A stretch of DNA of 64,000 nt from Catonia carolina (GCA_035578175.1 JAQMRL010000002.1:134852171-134916170), one strand, 5' to 3'. Shown: positions 21,883 through 48,712, counted from the stretch's first letter. Numbers and translations are program-made. The notes: a model not told the origin generated them from the letters alone.

Positions 21883-23562
21883 CTATTGAGCCTGTTCCGG
21901 TTTCCATCTCTTCCTCGGTCGACCCACATCCCTTCTACCATCTGGTTTGGACATCCAGGCTTGAAGTGGCAAACGGTTGTGTGGCATTCGGAGCAGGTGA
22001 TCTGCCCATCTTTTTCTATATTGCTTGATCACATCCACAAGTGGCTGTACATTGCATTCTTCTCTTATCACTTCGTTTCTAATGTGATCCAGCCTTGTGT
22101 ATCCCTGAATGTGTCTCAAGAACCTCATCTCTGAAGCTTGTATGCGCGAGTCGTCTCTCTTTGTTGTGGTCCATACCTCGCTTCCATATGTAACTAGTGG
22201 AATCGCCATTGTCTTATAAAATTTTAACTCTGTTTCTTTTCTGGCTTTTCCCTTCAATGTACGATGTATGGTTCCACATATCGCATTGAATTTATTCAGC
22301 TTCAGAGGTATATCACTCTCACAATCGAAGGATACATTGCAACCCAGATATTTAAAACTACTCACCTGCTCCATAATCACATTATCTAACACAATTTTCG
22401 ATCGCACTGGCCATTTGCCATGGAATGCCATTACTTTGGATTTTTGGGTCGAAATTTTCATTTTGAATTCTTTACTTAGATTCTGGAGTTTATAGACTGC
22501 TGTTTGAAGCTTATCTTCACTGTCTTGAATTATAACGGTGTCGTCGGCAAACATGAGTGAGTTGAGGGAAACGCCTTGTCCAATATTTACACCTGTGTCA
22601 AGCTTTTGTCGCCAAACAGTCATCAGCTCGTCAATATATATATTAAATAATGTAGGTGATATGGGACAACCCTGTCTGACTCCTTTATTTACATACAACA
22701 CTCTCACATCTTTTCCATCTGAACTAATCAGCACTGATGTTTTATAATATAAACTATTGATAGCAGTCACAATATGCCTTGGGTAGCCTTTCTTCAACAT
22801 AATTTCCCACAGTAAGGACCTGTCGACGTTGTCAAATGCCTTTTCCCAGTCAATAAAAGCCAGATGAGTTGGACAATTGTATTCTTGACTTCTTTCTATT
22901 AGAATTTTCAATGTGAAAATCGCATCTATACAAGACCGTCCCTTCCGGAAGCCCATCTGGTTCTCTGATATTAGGGCATCTGTTATAAGTTGAAGTCGTC
23001 TATTTATTAGAGAGGCGAATAATTTGTAAGCAGTATCCAAAATGCTGATTCCTCTATAATTTTTAGGGTCAGACCTATTGCCTTTTTTGTAGAGAGAGAC
23101 TACTCTTGATTTTGTCCATGATTCTGGCACTTTATGAGTCCTCCAGCAAGTATTGTACAAATGTAATAATCTGAGATGAAGCACAAAGCCTCCATATTTT
23201 ATCAACATATTTATACCATCAGGACCTGGACACTTACGATTTTTGGCAGCATTCATCACACTGTGTAGCTCTTCTGTTGTTAAATTATCCACACAACATT
23301 GCTGACACCACTCCAACTCGGCCTCTACCATATCTTCTTCATACCAGAGTTCTTTGTAGTGTTTCACCCATTCTGGTATGGAAACACAATTTATTTGAGC
23401 AGTGTCTTTGTTTTGTTGATTCATGGCTCTTATGAATTTATAAGCTATTTCCTGCCTGCCAAATAGATCCTCCTCAACAGTGGTTATGAAGTTTTCCCAA
23501 GAAGTTTGTTGAGGCTGTCTGGTGACTGTTTTAGCATGATTCCTTGCTCTGCTGTATTGCAT
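21883..23562 (-). pseudogene. RTE reverse transcriptase
   Basis: 559 codons from the first Met; the frame is open upstream to about 23650, where it abuts the endonuclease in another frame. RT motifs: KCPGPDGINMLIKYGG, PKNYRGISIL, ENQMGFRKGRSC, LAFIDWEKAFDNVDR, GVRQGCPISPTLFNIYIDEL, SLMFADDTVII and SFKYLGCNV. The FADD box and upstream catalytic Asp are intact. It ends GRPRKRWKPEQAQ at a TAG, about 20 bases before the (GAA)n tail. No internal stop within the RT. Confidence 0.9.
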
Positions 23563-23648
23563 TCTATTGTCATCAGATTGGTTCTGTAGCCAGATTTTAT
23601 ATAGACGTTTTTCTTTGACTGCTGCCTTTATCTCATCATTCCATATTT

Positions 23649-24641
23649 TTAGTCCTTTTTTCTATGGTTTCTCTTTCTCATGCCAATCGCCTCTATTGCA
23701 CCCGCTTTAATTGCCGTAGCAATGTTTTTCCACTCAGTTTCCACAGCTTCCGTTGTTGGGAATGTCATTAGCTTTTCTGTGACTCGGTTTTGAAATAGGA
23801 GTTTAATGCTACCGTCTTTAAGGAGTGATACTTTGAAAATTTCCTCATTATTCTGATTTTTGGGTTTAAAAGAGCGCTTCCACCTTTTCCATAAATCTAT
23901 CTTTCCAACGACAATGTAATGGTCCGAGTTCAAATCCATTCCCCGGTGAACTCTCACATCTCGCATTTGTCCTGCCAACCTTTGATTTATAATTATATAG
24001 TCAATTATTGATCTATATCCTCTTGCTGTCCAGGTGAATTTGTGGATATCTTTTTTCCGGTAGAAGGTGTTGGTAATCTTCAAATCATGAAAGGTTACTA
24101 AGTCCCTAAGTCTATTCCCATTTGCATTAACTGTATCTTCTCCAAAAGTGCCTACACATTTAGGAATTGGTTTGTTTCCTACTCGGCCATTGAAATCTCC
24201 TAGCAGTAATAGATCATCATGTGAGTTCACAGAGGCGACAGTTCGTTCTAGTTGTTTGTAGAACGCTTCTGATTCTTCCTTTTTCACAGGATCATTTGAG
24301 TTCTCTGGTGCATATACTGCGATGACAGTGAGATTGCCTCTATCATGACTAATTCTTACAGAAATCATCCTCTCATTTATCAAGATGTAGTCCCTTATAT
24401 TCTTTTCCCAGCCTTTCTCTATAAGTATAGCAACACCCTTTCTAGCTCGCTGGGTCCTCTCAACTCCACTGTGCAACATGACATAGTTTTCCATGTAACA
24501 GCTACCGTGCAATTTCTTTTTAGTCTCTGTTATGACTGCCAGTTTTATTTTATTTTCATTTAATATTTGGGCCAATTCGCATTCTTTATTTGCTAGCCCT
24601 CTCACGTTCCATGTGGCTATTTTTACAGTTTCCGAAATCCA
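23649..24641 (-). pseudogene. RTE endonuclease domain
   Basis: AP-endonuclease-like nuclease that nicks target DNA for reverse transcription. Motifs in order: TVKIATWNVRG, VITETKK, VAILIEKGWE, VIAVYAPEN, LLLGDFNGRVG, FTWTARGYRSIIDYI and DLNSDHYIV. Catalytic Asn, Glu, Asp/Asn and SDH residues all appear present. The conserved start TWNVRG lies upstream of the first Met-like codon, so translation must begin further upstream. The frame ends at 23649 next to a run of six T (A on the coding strand), where one base change would rejoin it to the RT. Confidence 0.85.
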
Positions 24642-24648
24642 TTTATTC

Positions 24649-25098
24649 TTAAAATTTGCATGTCCTGTTAATTTCCAAGTTTTCCTGTCCGATTGTTCCG
24701 AGGCTGGTGTATTCTTGCCAGTGATTTGAAATGTCCTCCGGCCGGGTTACAGGCCCTGCGCGAAGTAAGTCCAGTAGTGGGGCCGCCACTTCAGAGCCTC
24801 TGAACATGCTCTGGGTTTCATTCGGAGACCCAACTCCTAGGTACCTCTGCCTTCTCCGCTGGTAAGAATGATTAAAGTATTCTTCCACCCTCAAAGCCAT
24901 TCACTGGGTTTGCAATTTTCTTTCAGGGTTTTCTTCCCTCAGCCTTTGATAAATCAATACCACATCTACAAGGCAGTAGCATTTCTTAGTACCCCTCCTA
25001 GTGAGTATAAGACCTTGACGTAGGTGGAGGGGCTTGTGTGCTCCTTTGACCCCGAGAGCTATGCCGGCGGTAGTGTAACTACTGGCAGGGCCTCCCAA
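24649..25098 (-). pseudogene. RTE 5' leader frame (ORF1-like)
   Basis: One continuous reverse frame broken by a single TGA at 24901-24903. It reads TTAGIALGVKGAHKPLHLRQ before the break and GVGSPNETQ, EVAAPLLDLL after it. Matching sequence at 14746-14961 shows it is a repeated part of the element. Its role is unknown; it may be leader rather than a translated protein. Confidence 0.5.
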
Positions 25099-25244
25099 GC
25101 CAGACAGGTCGAGGGGTAGGAGCCAGACAAAGAAGTACTCTAAGAAATGCCTCTTCCCTTATAGTAATTATTTAATTTCACAATTTTTATTCTTGTACTC
25201 CACAAGTTAAACAACACAATGTATGCGTACAGGTTAACGCAATA

Positions 25245-25419
25245 CATTTTTTTTTTGTTAACGTCCGACTGTTCTGCAATTACTGCTAATGCAGACGGTG
25301 AAGGATGAAATGATTTTTTTTTATAACGTATGAAAATATGCCGTGCCTGAATGGGATTCGAACCCAAGACCGCATGATGAGAGGCGAGTACGTTACCAAC
25401 TACGCCAATGCGACCGGCA
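25245..25419 (-). repeat. SINE family B, copy 4
   Basis: Closest to intact of the four: GTTGGTAACGTACTCGCCTC, GGGTTCGAATCCC and TGCATTAGCAGTAATTGCAG, with a short A tail (TTTTTTTTT on the plus strand). Lies about 100 bases beyond the RTE 5' end. Confidence 0.87.
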
Positions 25420-26310
25420 ACGCAATGCAGTGCGTTGTTATAGTAGTGGGATAATGAATGAGTGTTAGTAGTGGTTCACTGCTGCTGCATTTGTAGTGGT
25501 AGCGTGTACTAACTAGACTAAAAAAATATTCTCATCATCTGGCGTATTAACTTAACAAATACCTACCGGGTTATTAACTTGGTCGGGTTCATGATATTTA
25601 ACTTACCAATATATATCAAAGTATGTAAATAAATAAATGTAATAAATACAAACAAATATGTAAATACGGAAAGTTTGAAAACGAATGTTTTGTACAGTAC
25701 GCACCTAAGCAGAAGCGGAGTCTGAGCTAGAGCGGGGAACGGTGAGGTTATCGGTCGTTGCCTTGACAACAAACAAATGACAAGTTAATATCACCCACGA
25801 TAGTTGAAACGGCTGGAATTCCTTTTGCTCCGCTTCTCCTTAGACTCTTACTATATCAGAGTAATACAACAATCGTTCTCCCAGCATGCGTCACTCATTC
25901 AATATACTGATGGTTAGTCATGAAATGAACTTTGTTTGAGACAAAGTGGAAAAGGGGAACAATCTACTGCGCATGCCCAGTTTCTCTATTACAATCTATG
26001 TCTTAAAACATACTGACACTCGTAGTTCATTGGAATACACAGTCCTTATTTTATTACGCGACGAGTGGTACAGGAAATATTGCTTTGATTCGGCTATTCT
26101 GTTTTTACGTTTTAGGCTACATTTATACAAACAAAAGTATTTTAATTCGTTAAAACTCATTCCGTTTCTTTTAAAACAATTCGAAGTGCGGAACGGAATG
26201 TTATTAAGTGCTGTAAAGAAGAAGCAAAAATAAACTATATTATACAGTTGTTGCATGTTTTTAGAAATGTACGGTTTGTAAATTCTACTATACGCTAGCA
26301 GCAGTGCATT
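25420..26310. other. Intergenic DNA with overlapping short frames
   Basis: Frames of about 100 codons run on both strands at 25946-26316, but neither has a recognisable domain. CATTCCG...CGGAATG near 26157-26200 forms a small inverted repeat. Confidence 0.3.
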
Positions 26311-27205
26311 GCCCACACCATAGAGTAATAAAGAATAGAGGGGGAACTGAGATAGGCGGAATGAAACGGAGTTTGTCGTCTGCTAGTGTTATATGCTGAC
26401 AAACATAGAGTGCGTTTTGGCGTCGCTTTAAAATTTGAAACCTAGGCGTCATACAGAGCAAGCGTTGTTAGATCAAATTGTACGTTAGTAATGGCGGATG
26501 AGACCATTGTTGTTTGGAGATTATTTTTAGTTACAATGAAATTTTATTAGGTTAAAAAAGTGTTTTCATCGCAGAGGTATACTTAACGTCATTTCTTCTG
26601 TTTTCCAAGAGACGAAAACCTGTAAGTATTAATATGATAAGTAAATACGTGTAGGCCAAAATACATCTTGTTTGTTTATAGGTTAAGCACATTTACTACT
26701 AGCGAATTAGTAAATAATGAAATATATGAATTGCCTATTTTAATTATTGTACACATTATCTAGTGATTAAGTTTGCCTGGTATAATAATTAGGTTATTAA
26801 TTAAATTATTAATAACTAATACTTAATTAGTATTAGGTTATTAATAATTAGGTTAGAGATATAGGTTAGGTCATGTGCCATTTTACTGGTTAGCTTTCTT
26901 TTTAATTGATGTGATGTGAAACTACTATAACTATTGTTACATCAGGCAAACTTAAGCACCGCATTTATGTAATAAATAATAATTTAAAAGTAGAAGGCAA
27001 TTTATACATTTAATGTTTCCTCAATCTTTTAACGGTTAACCTAAACACAAACAAGATTTATTTTGGCCTACACGTATTTACTTATCATGTTAATACTTAC
27101 AGGTTTTTTGCTTTCGGAAAACAGAAGAAATCACGTCCCCTAACCCTCTGCGAAAAAAACCACTTCTTTAAGTAACAAAATTTCATTTCATTAATTATAA
27201 CTAAT

Positions 27206-27272
27206 CTCAACCCACTGTTTCATGACCCACGGTAATCGCCGATAACCAAACTGTTGATGCGACTTTTAAAAA
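27206..27272 (-). repeat. SINE family A / jockey-like tail fragment
   Basis: Contains GATAACCAAACTGTTGATGC on the plus strand, and on the reverse strand GCATCAACAGTTTGG followed by AACAGTGGGTTGAGA. The same tail appears in the opposite orientation at 44275-44340. Inserted in one arm of the palindromic element. Confidence 0.45.
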
Positions 27273-27373
27273 AAATTAGTTCCCAAAAATTTTAATTAAA
27301 GAACAAAAAGTAAAATGAAATAAAATATAAATATTGTATAGGATAATAGGCCAAAATTCAAATCTCCCTCATA

Positions 27374-27450
27374 TGCGCTACTAGCGCATTCTACAGGCGT
27401 AAAATTCAAATCTAAAAATTCAAATCTCCCTCGTATGCGCTACTAGCGCA
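27374..27450 (+). repeat. Duplicated palindrome TGCGCTACTAGCGCA
   Basis: The 15-base palindrome occurs at 27374-27388 and 27436-27450 within a 62-bp tandem duplication containing AATTCAAATCTCCCTC. In the right arm of the element at 26319-27554. Confidence 0.85.
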
Positions 27451-27596
27451 TTCTATAAACATTAAAATTTGGAACGGGAACTACTGTAGCAGACGAAAAA
27501 CGTTAAACCACTTTTTAACATGGCAGTTCCCCCTCTATTCTTTATTACTCTATGGCCCACACTGAGTCCCGGGTTCATCTCGTCATTACAAATCAG

Positions 27597-28555
27597 TCCC
27601 CACCCCACGGTAAATAGAAGAGAAGGTAGGGGTCACGTTAGATGAGCATTAGCCGATGACGTCACCGGTGTTTAATAACACGGCCAGCTGTTTGCATTAT
27701 TTCGGTAATTTGTGAATGTTAACAGTCCGTCAATTAGTGACCAACGGTATAATCTGAATTCTTTGTGCAGTTAGTTTAATCGAATATTATGTTAGTGAAC
27801 ATAACAAAAACTAGAAAATATTAGGCCTACTAATAGTTATGTATTTAATTTTTTTTGTTATTTCTAATATTTAAGTTAGTACGTGTTTTAAGATACCAAC
27901 TCGCGGAACTGATTAAAATTTTAGTGACCCGAAAGAAATTTGAGACATGAAAGAAGCGAAAAGTAGTAAAATTTCTTGTTTCGCAAGGTGAAAATTATGG
28001 TTGCTTCGAACCTCCTATTGCTAATGAAAATAATCCTATTTCACACCGAACCTACAACGAAAAAGAATCTGAAGATTTTATAGCGTTGCGGCTGCGAAAA
28101 AAATTACTAATTTTTGCGGGAAATAATTTATAACATTAGGCCTAACTGTTAAATATTTACAACAATTTTATTTTAATACAAGTAGGCTACCGAATATCAT
28201 GTATTGTATGTACATTTCAATTACAGACTTGCTTAAACATTTTTATTTTATAATGTGAATATCTTAAGACAATCTGTTTGCTTAAATCGCCAACGAAAAA
28301 TGGAAGGTAATTATTTTATATTTTACTTAACTCACATTTCATTACAATTCTTTATTATCATTGTAATTCTCGCTGTTATTTTTATAGTAGACAAAACATA
28401 TTATATCCCAATATTAGTCTTTAATGTAGAAGAACGAAGTTAAAAAAACTGGTGCTTTCCGCACCGGTGACGTCATATGCTTGTGACGATATGTACTCAT
28501 AACGGCCGGTCATGCGCGTGACCACTACCGTCTCTTCTTTTTACCGTGCCTCACC
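27597..28555. repeat. Inverted repeat pair with a TGACGTCA core
   Basis: The left arm (27597-27672, with GATGACGTCACCGGTG) is an imperfect inverse of the right arm (28460-28553, CACCGGTGACGTCAT then TCTCTTCTTTTTACCGTG). About 790 bp of non-coding sequence lies between. Probably a decayed palindromic DNA element; TIR edges and TSD not resolved. Confidence 0.5.
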
Positions 28556-28559
28556 CGTA

Positions 28560-29525
28560 GTACTCTTCACCCTGCAACTACTAGTACACGGAGTTTGGAA
28601 CCGCACAATAGTCACAAGAGATGAATGTACACCTTCTTCAGTTCTTTAATTAAATTAAAAATATTCTCTGAAAAAGAACCAATGAAAGGTACATAAGGTT
28701 TTTTAAAAAGAAACTAAAACTTTTTTTTTGCGCCCTAGAGACTCCATGAGGAGTATAGGACATGTCAGTTATAACACCTGAAATACATAATAAGAATCAC
28801 ACAATGTATCACTACTATCAAGAAAGGAATTCTTGTACGCTATAAAAAGTTTCACGGATAAAGTAATTTTTCAGATTCATTTTAAAGGAATGTAAATTAT
28901 CACAACATTTTAAAAATTGGGGTAATTTATTCGTAAATTTTCTCCCTTCATAAGTAGGTTTTTGTTCAAACAATTTTGTGGAGTGATTACCCACGTAAAA
29001 ATATATGTAAGAAAGTAATTTCATTACTTTTGAATTTATAAACTCTTCCATTGGCCTCAAGAGAAATACGTTTTGAAGTGTTTAAAAACATGTTTAAGGT
29101 TGTAAGTCCAAAGAGGTATCGAAATTGCGTAGTGATGATTGTGAACAGCTTCTAATTTTTAAAATTTATTCCTTGATTTTAAAATTTTATTAATTTAAGG
29201 TGCTCTTTACGTTAAATTAGTCCAATTATATTATTTTATAGCCATTAGTCCAATCTTTATGCAGAAACGGGAAACTGTATCGTCGCAGGGATTTTTTGGT
29301 TTGATTACATCGTAAACACTGTATGTTCTTGAAACCGAATATCATCGTGTGGAACTTTGGTTTGGAGGGCGTTTTAATACGAGATAATGCTTGGTATTAT
29401 CTTTAACATGTTTAATTTTTTTCTTTTGACATTATTGAATAACGCTGAACTCGGCAAGGAAGAAAAAACGTAATATAGGCCTAATTTAAGTGATTTGTAT
29501 GTTGGCATTTATTTATTTGATTGTA
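28560..29525. other. Upstream region of the carboxylesterase gene
   Basis: Probably holds the promoter or a 5' non-coding exon, but no TATA box or initiator can be assigned with confidence. Confidence 0.3.
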
Positions 29526-29529
29526 GATC

Positions 29530-44967
<15,438 letters not shown>

Positions 44968-45024
44968 AATGTATTCTGTTTCTATCATAAGTGTTAATTG
45001 AGTAGTGTCAAGTAATAGTTCCTT

Positions 45025-46456
45025 GTCACCACCATTTTGTTCTTTTGTTATAAGAATAGTAGATAAGGAACTACCGCCACCCTTATTAACAGTGTCTCTT
45101 AAGGGTAACATGAAATATGAGATCATGCCCGTGACCAGTTAGGGAGCTAGTTTTCATATAAGGAATTTTTTGGCTTTGCCCCGACCAATCAGAGCTTCTT
45201 GCCTTTGACTTAATGGTGGGTGTAGTCAACTAGTTGAAGAGGTTTAGTTGGGGGCTCAGGGGTTGTGTGTTAGCTCCAAGTTTCTCAGAGAAGCATTCTT
45301 GTGTGTCTGTGGTGGACTTGACCTGCTTAGCCATGCCTCCGATCAGTCTGGTAGCCATTTTTTTCGATAAGGAATCTTTTGCCTTCGCCTCTGACTAAAA
45401 TTAAGAGGGTGAGAAAGTGTAGTAGGGAGGGGAGAGAGATGAACGATACGAGACAAATGTTGTTGATGGGAGAAGCTGCACTCTTGAACGTGCTCTTCTG
45501 TTCCATACACTGTTAATAAGTGGAACACAATGGATTACGCTACGTGTCTTGAATTATTTTATAAGATGGAAATAGCATTGGGGAGAATAAGTTATAGATA
45601 TTGTCTATGGCCTCACTCCTTGATCCTGAAAGAGTCAATATTGGCCTTCAGTCAGTTCTGGTTCTGTGGGGAGAATGATAAAATATGCGTGTTATGTAAT
45701 AAGAGCTTTAAACATTTTAAGAAAAAGAGTAGCGTCTCTACAAACACAATGAAAGTTGTAATGACAACCACTGGGCTCACGACTTACATAATAGACTTTT
45801 TCTAGACATGTGCCTAAGTTCCGTATAGTATGGGGTAAGTTCCGTATAGTATGGGGATGTTATAAACAGTACTAATTATATATATTTTTTTTTGTGTATA
45901 TGCGTCGACAAACAACGCCGTCGCCTTTTTACCCATGAGTCATAGAGGCTTTCCCAAAGTTTAAAAATATCCACATACACAACCGCACTTGCACATGGGT
46001 GTAAATATATATATATATATAGTATCTTATAGACTAGTCTGCTTCTGTAGTTGTGAAGGTTACTACCCCCACCACTAGAGGACATCCAAGAAGCTCTCTG
46101 ATTGGTTAGGGCGTAGGCAAAGGGTTCCTTATCTGAAAATAAGCTTTCTGATTGGTTGCATGTGACCTAAACTGTCATGTGACCATATACAGGCCTGATA
46201 ATGATGTTCCCCAAGAAGAGCGCTGCTGTCGCAGAACCCTGGAACAACCAATCCCTCTCCAACTAGGCAACTTACCCCATTAAAAGTCAGAGTCTAGAAG
46301 CTTTTAATTGGTCGGGGGCGGAACCAAAATAAAACTAGCTTGCTAATTGGTTAGGTGCGTGGCTTAATCTTTCACGTGTTCCTACGTAGATCCTGACTAG
46401 GTTGGCGGCAGTCCCTTATCTGCTATCCGTATAACAAAAAATAAAATAACGGTAAC
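45025..46456. repeat. 1.4-kb imperfect palindrome rich in CCAAT boxes
   Basis: The outer left arm (TTTTGTTATAAGAATAGTAG, then ATAAGGAACTACCGCC) pairs with the right arm (GGCGGCAGTCCCTTATCTGC, then ATAACAAAAAATAAAAT). Inside, ACCAATCAG / CTGATTGGT motifs recur (about 45185, 46098, 46151, with looser forms near 46310-46350). No coding capacity; probably a non-autonomous palindromic DNA element just past the esterase stop. Confidence 0.6.
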
Positions 46457-46732
46457 GAGTTAAGCTGCTCTTAGATGTCAATATATTGCAGAATAATTGA
46501 TATTGTACAACTATATTGACCAACTGTATATCACATTGAAAATTGTGCAATATATTGAGTCAATCAAGAAAAGTTTGATTTTTATTATGCAATCTAGTAA
46601 ATATTGCTTTATCTGTGGTCAATATTGTACAATACTGGTTTAATTCTGTGCTAACAGTGTTGGAGTAAACATAGACTTATGGCTGCAAAGGGAAAAATAA
46701 ATAAATAAAATTAATTTTAGAATGTAATGGTT

Positions 46733-46800
46733 CATTAGGTTGCTTATTGTTTTAAATTGAACAGATTGCAACGCACACAAATTAGGAATAAAAAAAAGAA
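46733..46800 (+). repeat. SINE family D tail fragment
   Basis: GGTTGCTTATTGTTTTAAAT, TGAACAGATTGCAACG and ACACAAATTAGGAATAAAAA match the 3' end of family D. Confidence 0.6.
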
Positions 46801-46834
46801 TGTAAAGGTGTATTAGAGCTTACCTGTTCTATGG

Positions 46835-47290
46835 AATATTAAGAGTAAAGATTACAGCAACAGAATTAAAAAGAAAAAAACAGTACAATCAGTTGATTCG
46901 TAAATATAGAGAGTACTATGTAGCAAATGCTGTGGATTACAATGTGATAAATATGAGATTACTAGAATAGAAGTGGAATATTAAGAGTAAAGATTATAGC
47001 AACATAATTAAAAAAAAGACAGTACAATCTGTTGATTCGTAAATGTAGAGATTATTATATGGCAAATGCTGTGGATTACTATGTGATAAATATGAGATTA
47101 CTATATGCAGTTAAAAAATTGAATTTGTTGTGCACCAACTTTAGAAAGGAATTAAACCAAATAAAGGATTATGAAAAAAGAAAAAACTGTGCTGGGACAG
47201 ATGACATTATAGAACCAACATTGTAGTATTTTGATGAAATGAAGTTTCTCGTGGATCAGGTATTACTATTCCACAAGTTGACTGTGGAAG
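46835..47290 (+). pseudogene. MADF-domain protein fragment with internal duplication
   Basis: MADF domains bind DNA and accompany PIF/Harbinger nucleases. Seen: WNIKSKDYSN at the start and NFRKELNQIK, CAGTDDIIEPTL, YFDEMKFLVDQ at the end, the order of a MADF domain, with stops. A unit of about 141 bp (46835-46975 and 46976 onward, each with GGAATATTAAGAGTAAAGAT and GCTGTGGATTAC) is duplicated head to tail. Confidence 0.6.
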
Positions 47291-48712
47291 TTTCAGCCGT
47301 GAACTAATTTATTGAGCAATAATATGGGATTGTATGGGTTGGCCAAGTAATACTATTGTACAAAATATTGTGCACTATATCTAAGTAAATATTGATAGTC
47401 TAGGGATAGCTTAACTCTCAATTGCTCACTACTTCATGTGTAGACAAATATAATTGTTATCAATATTATCAATAAATAATTGTTGAAATCATAGTTTCTG
47501 AGTTTTCATTACTGGTAGGTAAATCTCTCCATCTGTTCACCCAACATACAGCATTCTGTAGATTGTTTTTAAGGAATTTTAATGTTTGGAAAACATTCCA
47601 GTAAATACATTTTTGGTATAAATATGGTTGTTTTACTTACATTTGATTAGTCCAACTCTACTGGGAATCTTTGTTCAAATTCATGTATAATCCATGTCAA
47701 AAATATAGCATATAAGCAGAGAGCAAATTGGGTGGTTGTCAATAATGTAGAGCGGACGTCAGATAAGCTTGCCGGTTTTCTGAAGTGCGCTGATGGTTTA
47801 TTTTTGTAATGGCGGGCTCGGTTGCCTCAGTGAATGGTGGGGGGGTCAGTGCTGTGCTAGCTGTGATCAGAGTCATGTTGCTCTCGCAACGTTATATATC
47901 AGCTAACCTGAAAACATTAGTCTGTAAAGTGTTGTATTATGGTAGGTGTTAATTGTTGTATACAATGTTTACATTTGAGTGTTTTTAACATCGCTAATAG
48001 ACGATAATTTACATTGTTCAGCACATGTAATTTAATAGGCAGTTCGGTAGTAAGACATGAAATCTACCGACTGAACCCGAACTGTTCGTGCAGCTACACC
48101 AGCAAGCTTATTTGGCGTTCGCTCTACAGTTCCCAATAACAAGTAAAAGCTAGAAAAACCATATTCTATTATTTGTTAAAGATCATTACTTTTAATTATC
48201 TATTTATTTACTTTTCTGAACGTTAATAAAAATTATAAGAACAATAACAGACAAAGTGTGGCTGTAATTGTACTGATGGGGGGGGGGAAGTATCAGTGGA
48301 AGGGAATTAGGCTGTAAAACTAAACTTCTTTTAGGTACACATGATTAACAGATTAGTGAAATGGGAGTAATGATTGAGCAGAATTTTAATTCAGCCCAGG
48401 TAAATTACCTTGATTAATGTAATAAATAATGTAAGGTAATGCTTAACGAGTGATAAATCTAGCAGCCCTGCATTTGCTGGAAAGCTTGCATTACTTCAAT
48501 TTTCTGACTGCAGCTACCTAGCTGGTGTTATATGAAGTGTTTTAAAGAACAACTATTCTAAAAAAGTAAAGATATGTTGAACAATAAAACAGCTGAGTGT
48601 AGATCTGAATGAAACAGATGAAAAGAATTTGCCATCAGAACACTAATTCTAAAAGTTATTAATAAATATTAATAACGTTTAGATTTAAGTTACTGAGGGT
48701 GAAGGAACTTGG

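Larger units (their letters stand above)
21850..25148 (-). mobile_element. Full-length RTE-clade LINE with 12-bp target duplication
   Basis: About 3.3 kb flanked by perfect 12-bp direct repeats GCCTCTTCCCTT (21838-21849 and 25149-25160). Read on the minus strand: a 5' region with a short frame, an AP-type endonuclease, a reverse transcriptase, a stop at 21883-21885, a 3' UTR of only about 20 bases and a (GAA)n tail. The tiny 3' UTR and trinucleotide tail are RTE traits. Few disabling changes are visible: a TGA in the 5' frame at 24901 and one frameshift between endonuclease and RT. Confidence 0.88.
26319..27554. mobile_element. Palindromic DNA element, 31-bp TIRs and 8-bp TSD (P-like?)
   Basis: Perfect 31-bp inverted ends (26319-26349 and 27524-27554, starting CATAGAGTAATAAAGAATAG) flanked by the perfect 8-bp repeat GCCCACAC (26311-26318 and 27555-27562). 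Interior arms are also inverted copies, e.g. AGTAAATACGTGTAGGCC near 26640-26657 pairing with its inverse near 27063-27080. No transposase. The combination of 31-bp ends beginning CAT and an 8-bp GC-rich duplication resembles P elements; hAT is the alternative. Confidence 0.8.
46460..47420 (+). mobile_element. Decayed PIF/Harbinger-like element
   Basis: A MADF-type fragment lies between flanks that share TATTGTACAA and TGCAATAT motifs (46505, 46549, 46626, 47353, 47371). Exact ends and target duplication not resolved. Confidence 0.4.

Noticed and set aside
21736..22134. 132-codon plus-strand frame
   Set aside because: Antisense shadow of the RTE reverse transcriptase.
25946..26316. Overlapping frames of 95 and 106 codons on opposite strands
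   Set aside because: No recognisable domain on either strand and no splice or transcript context; probably chance in a GC-richer patch.
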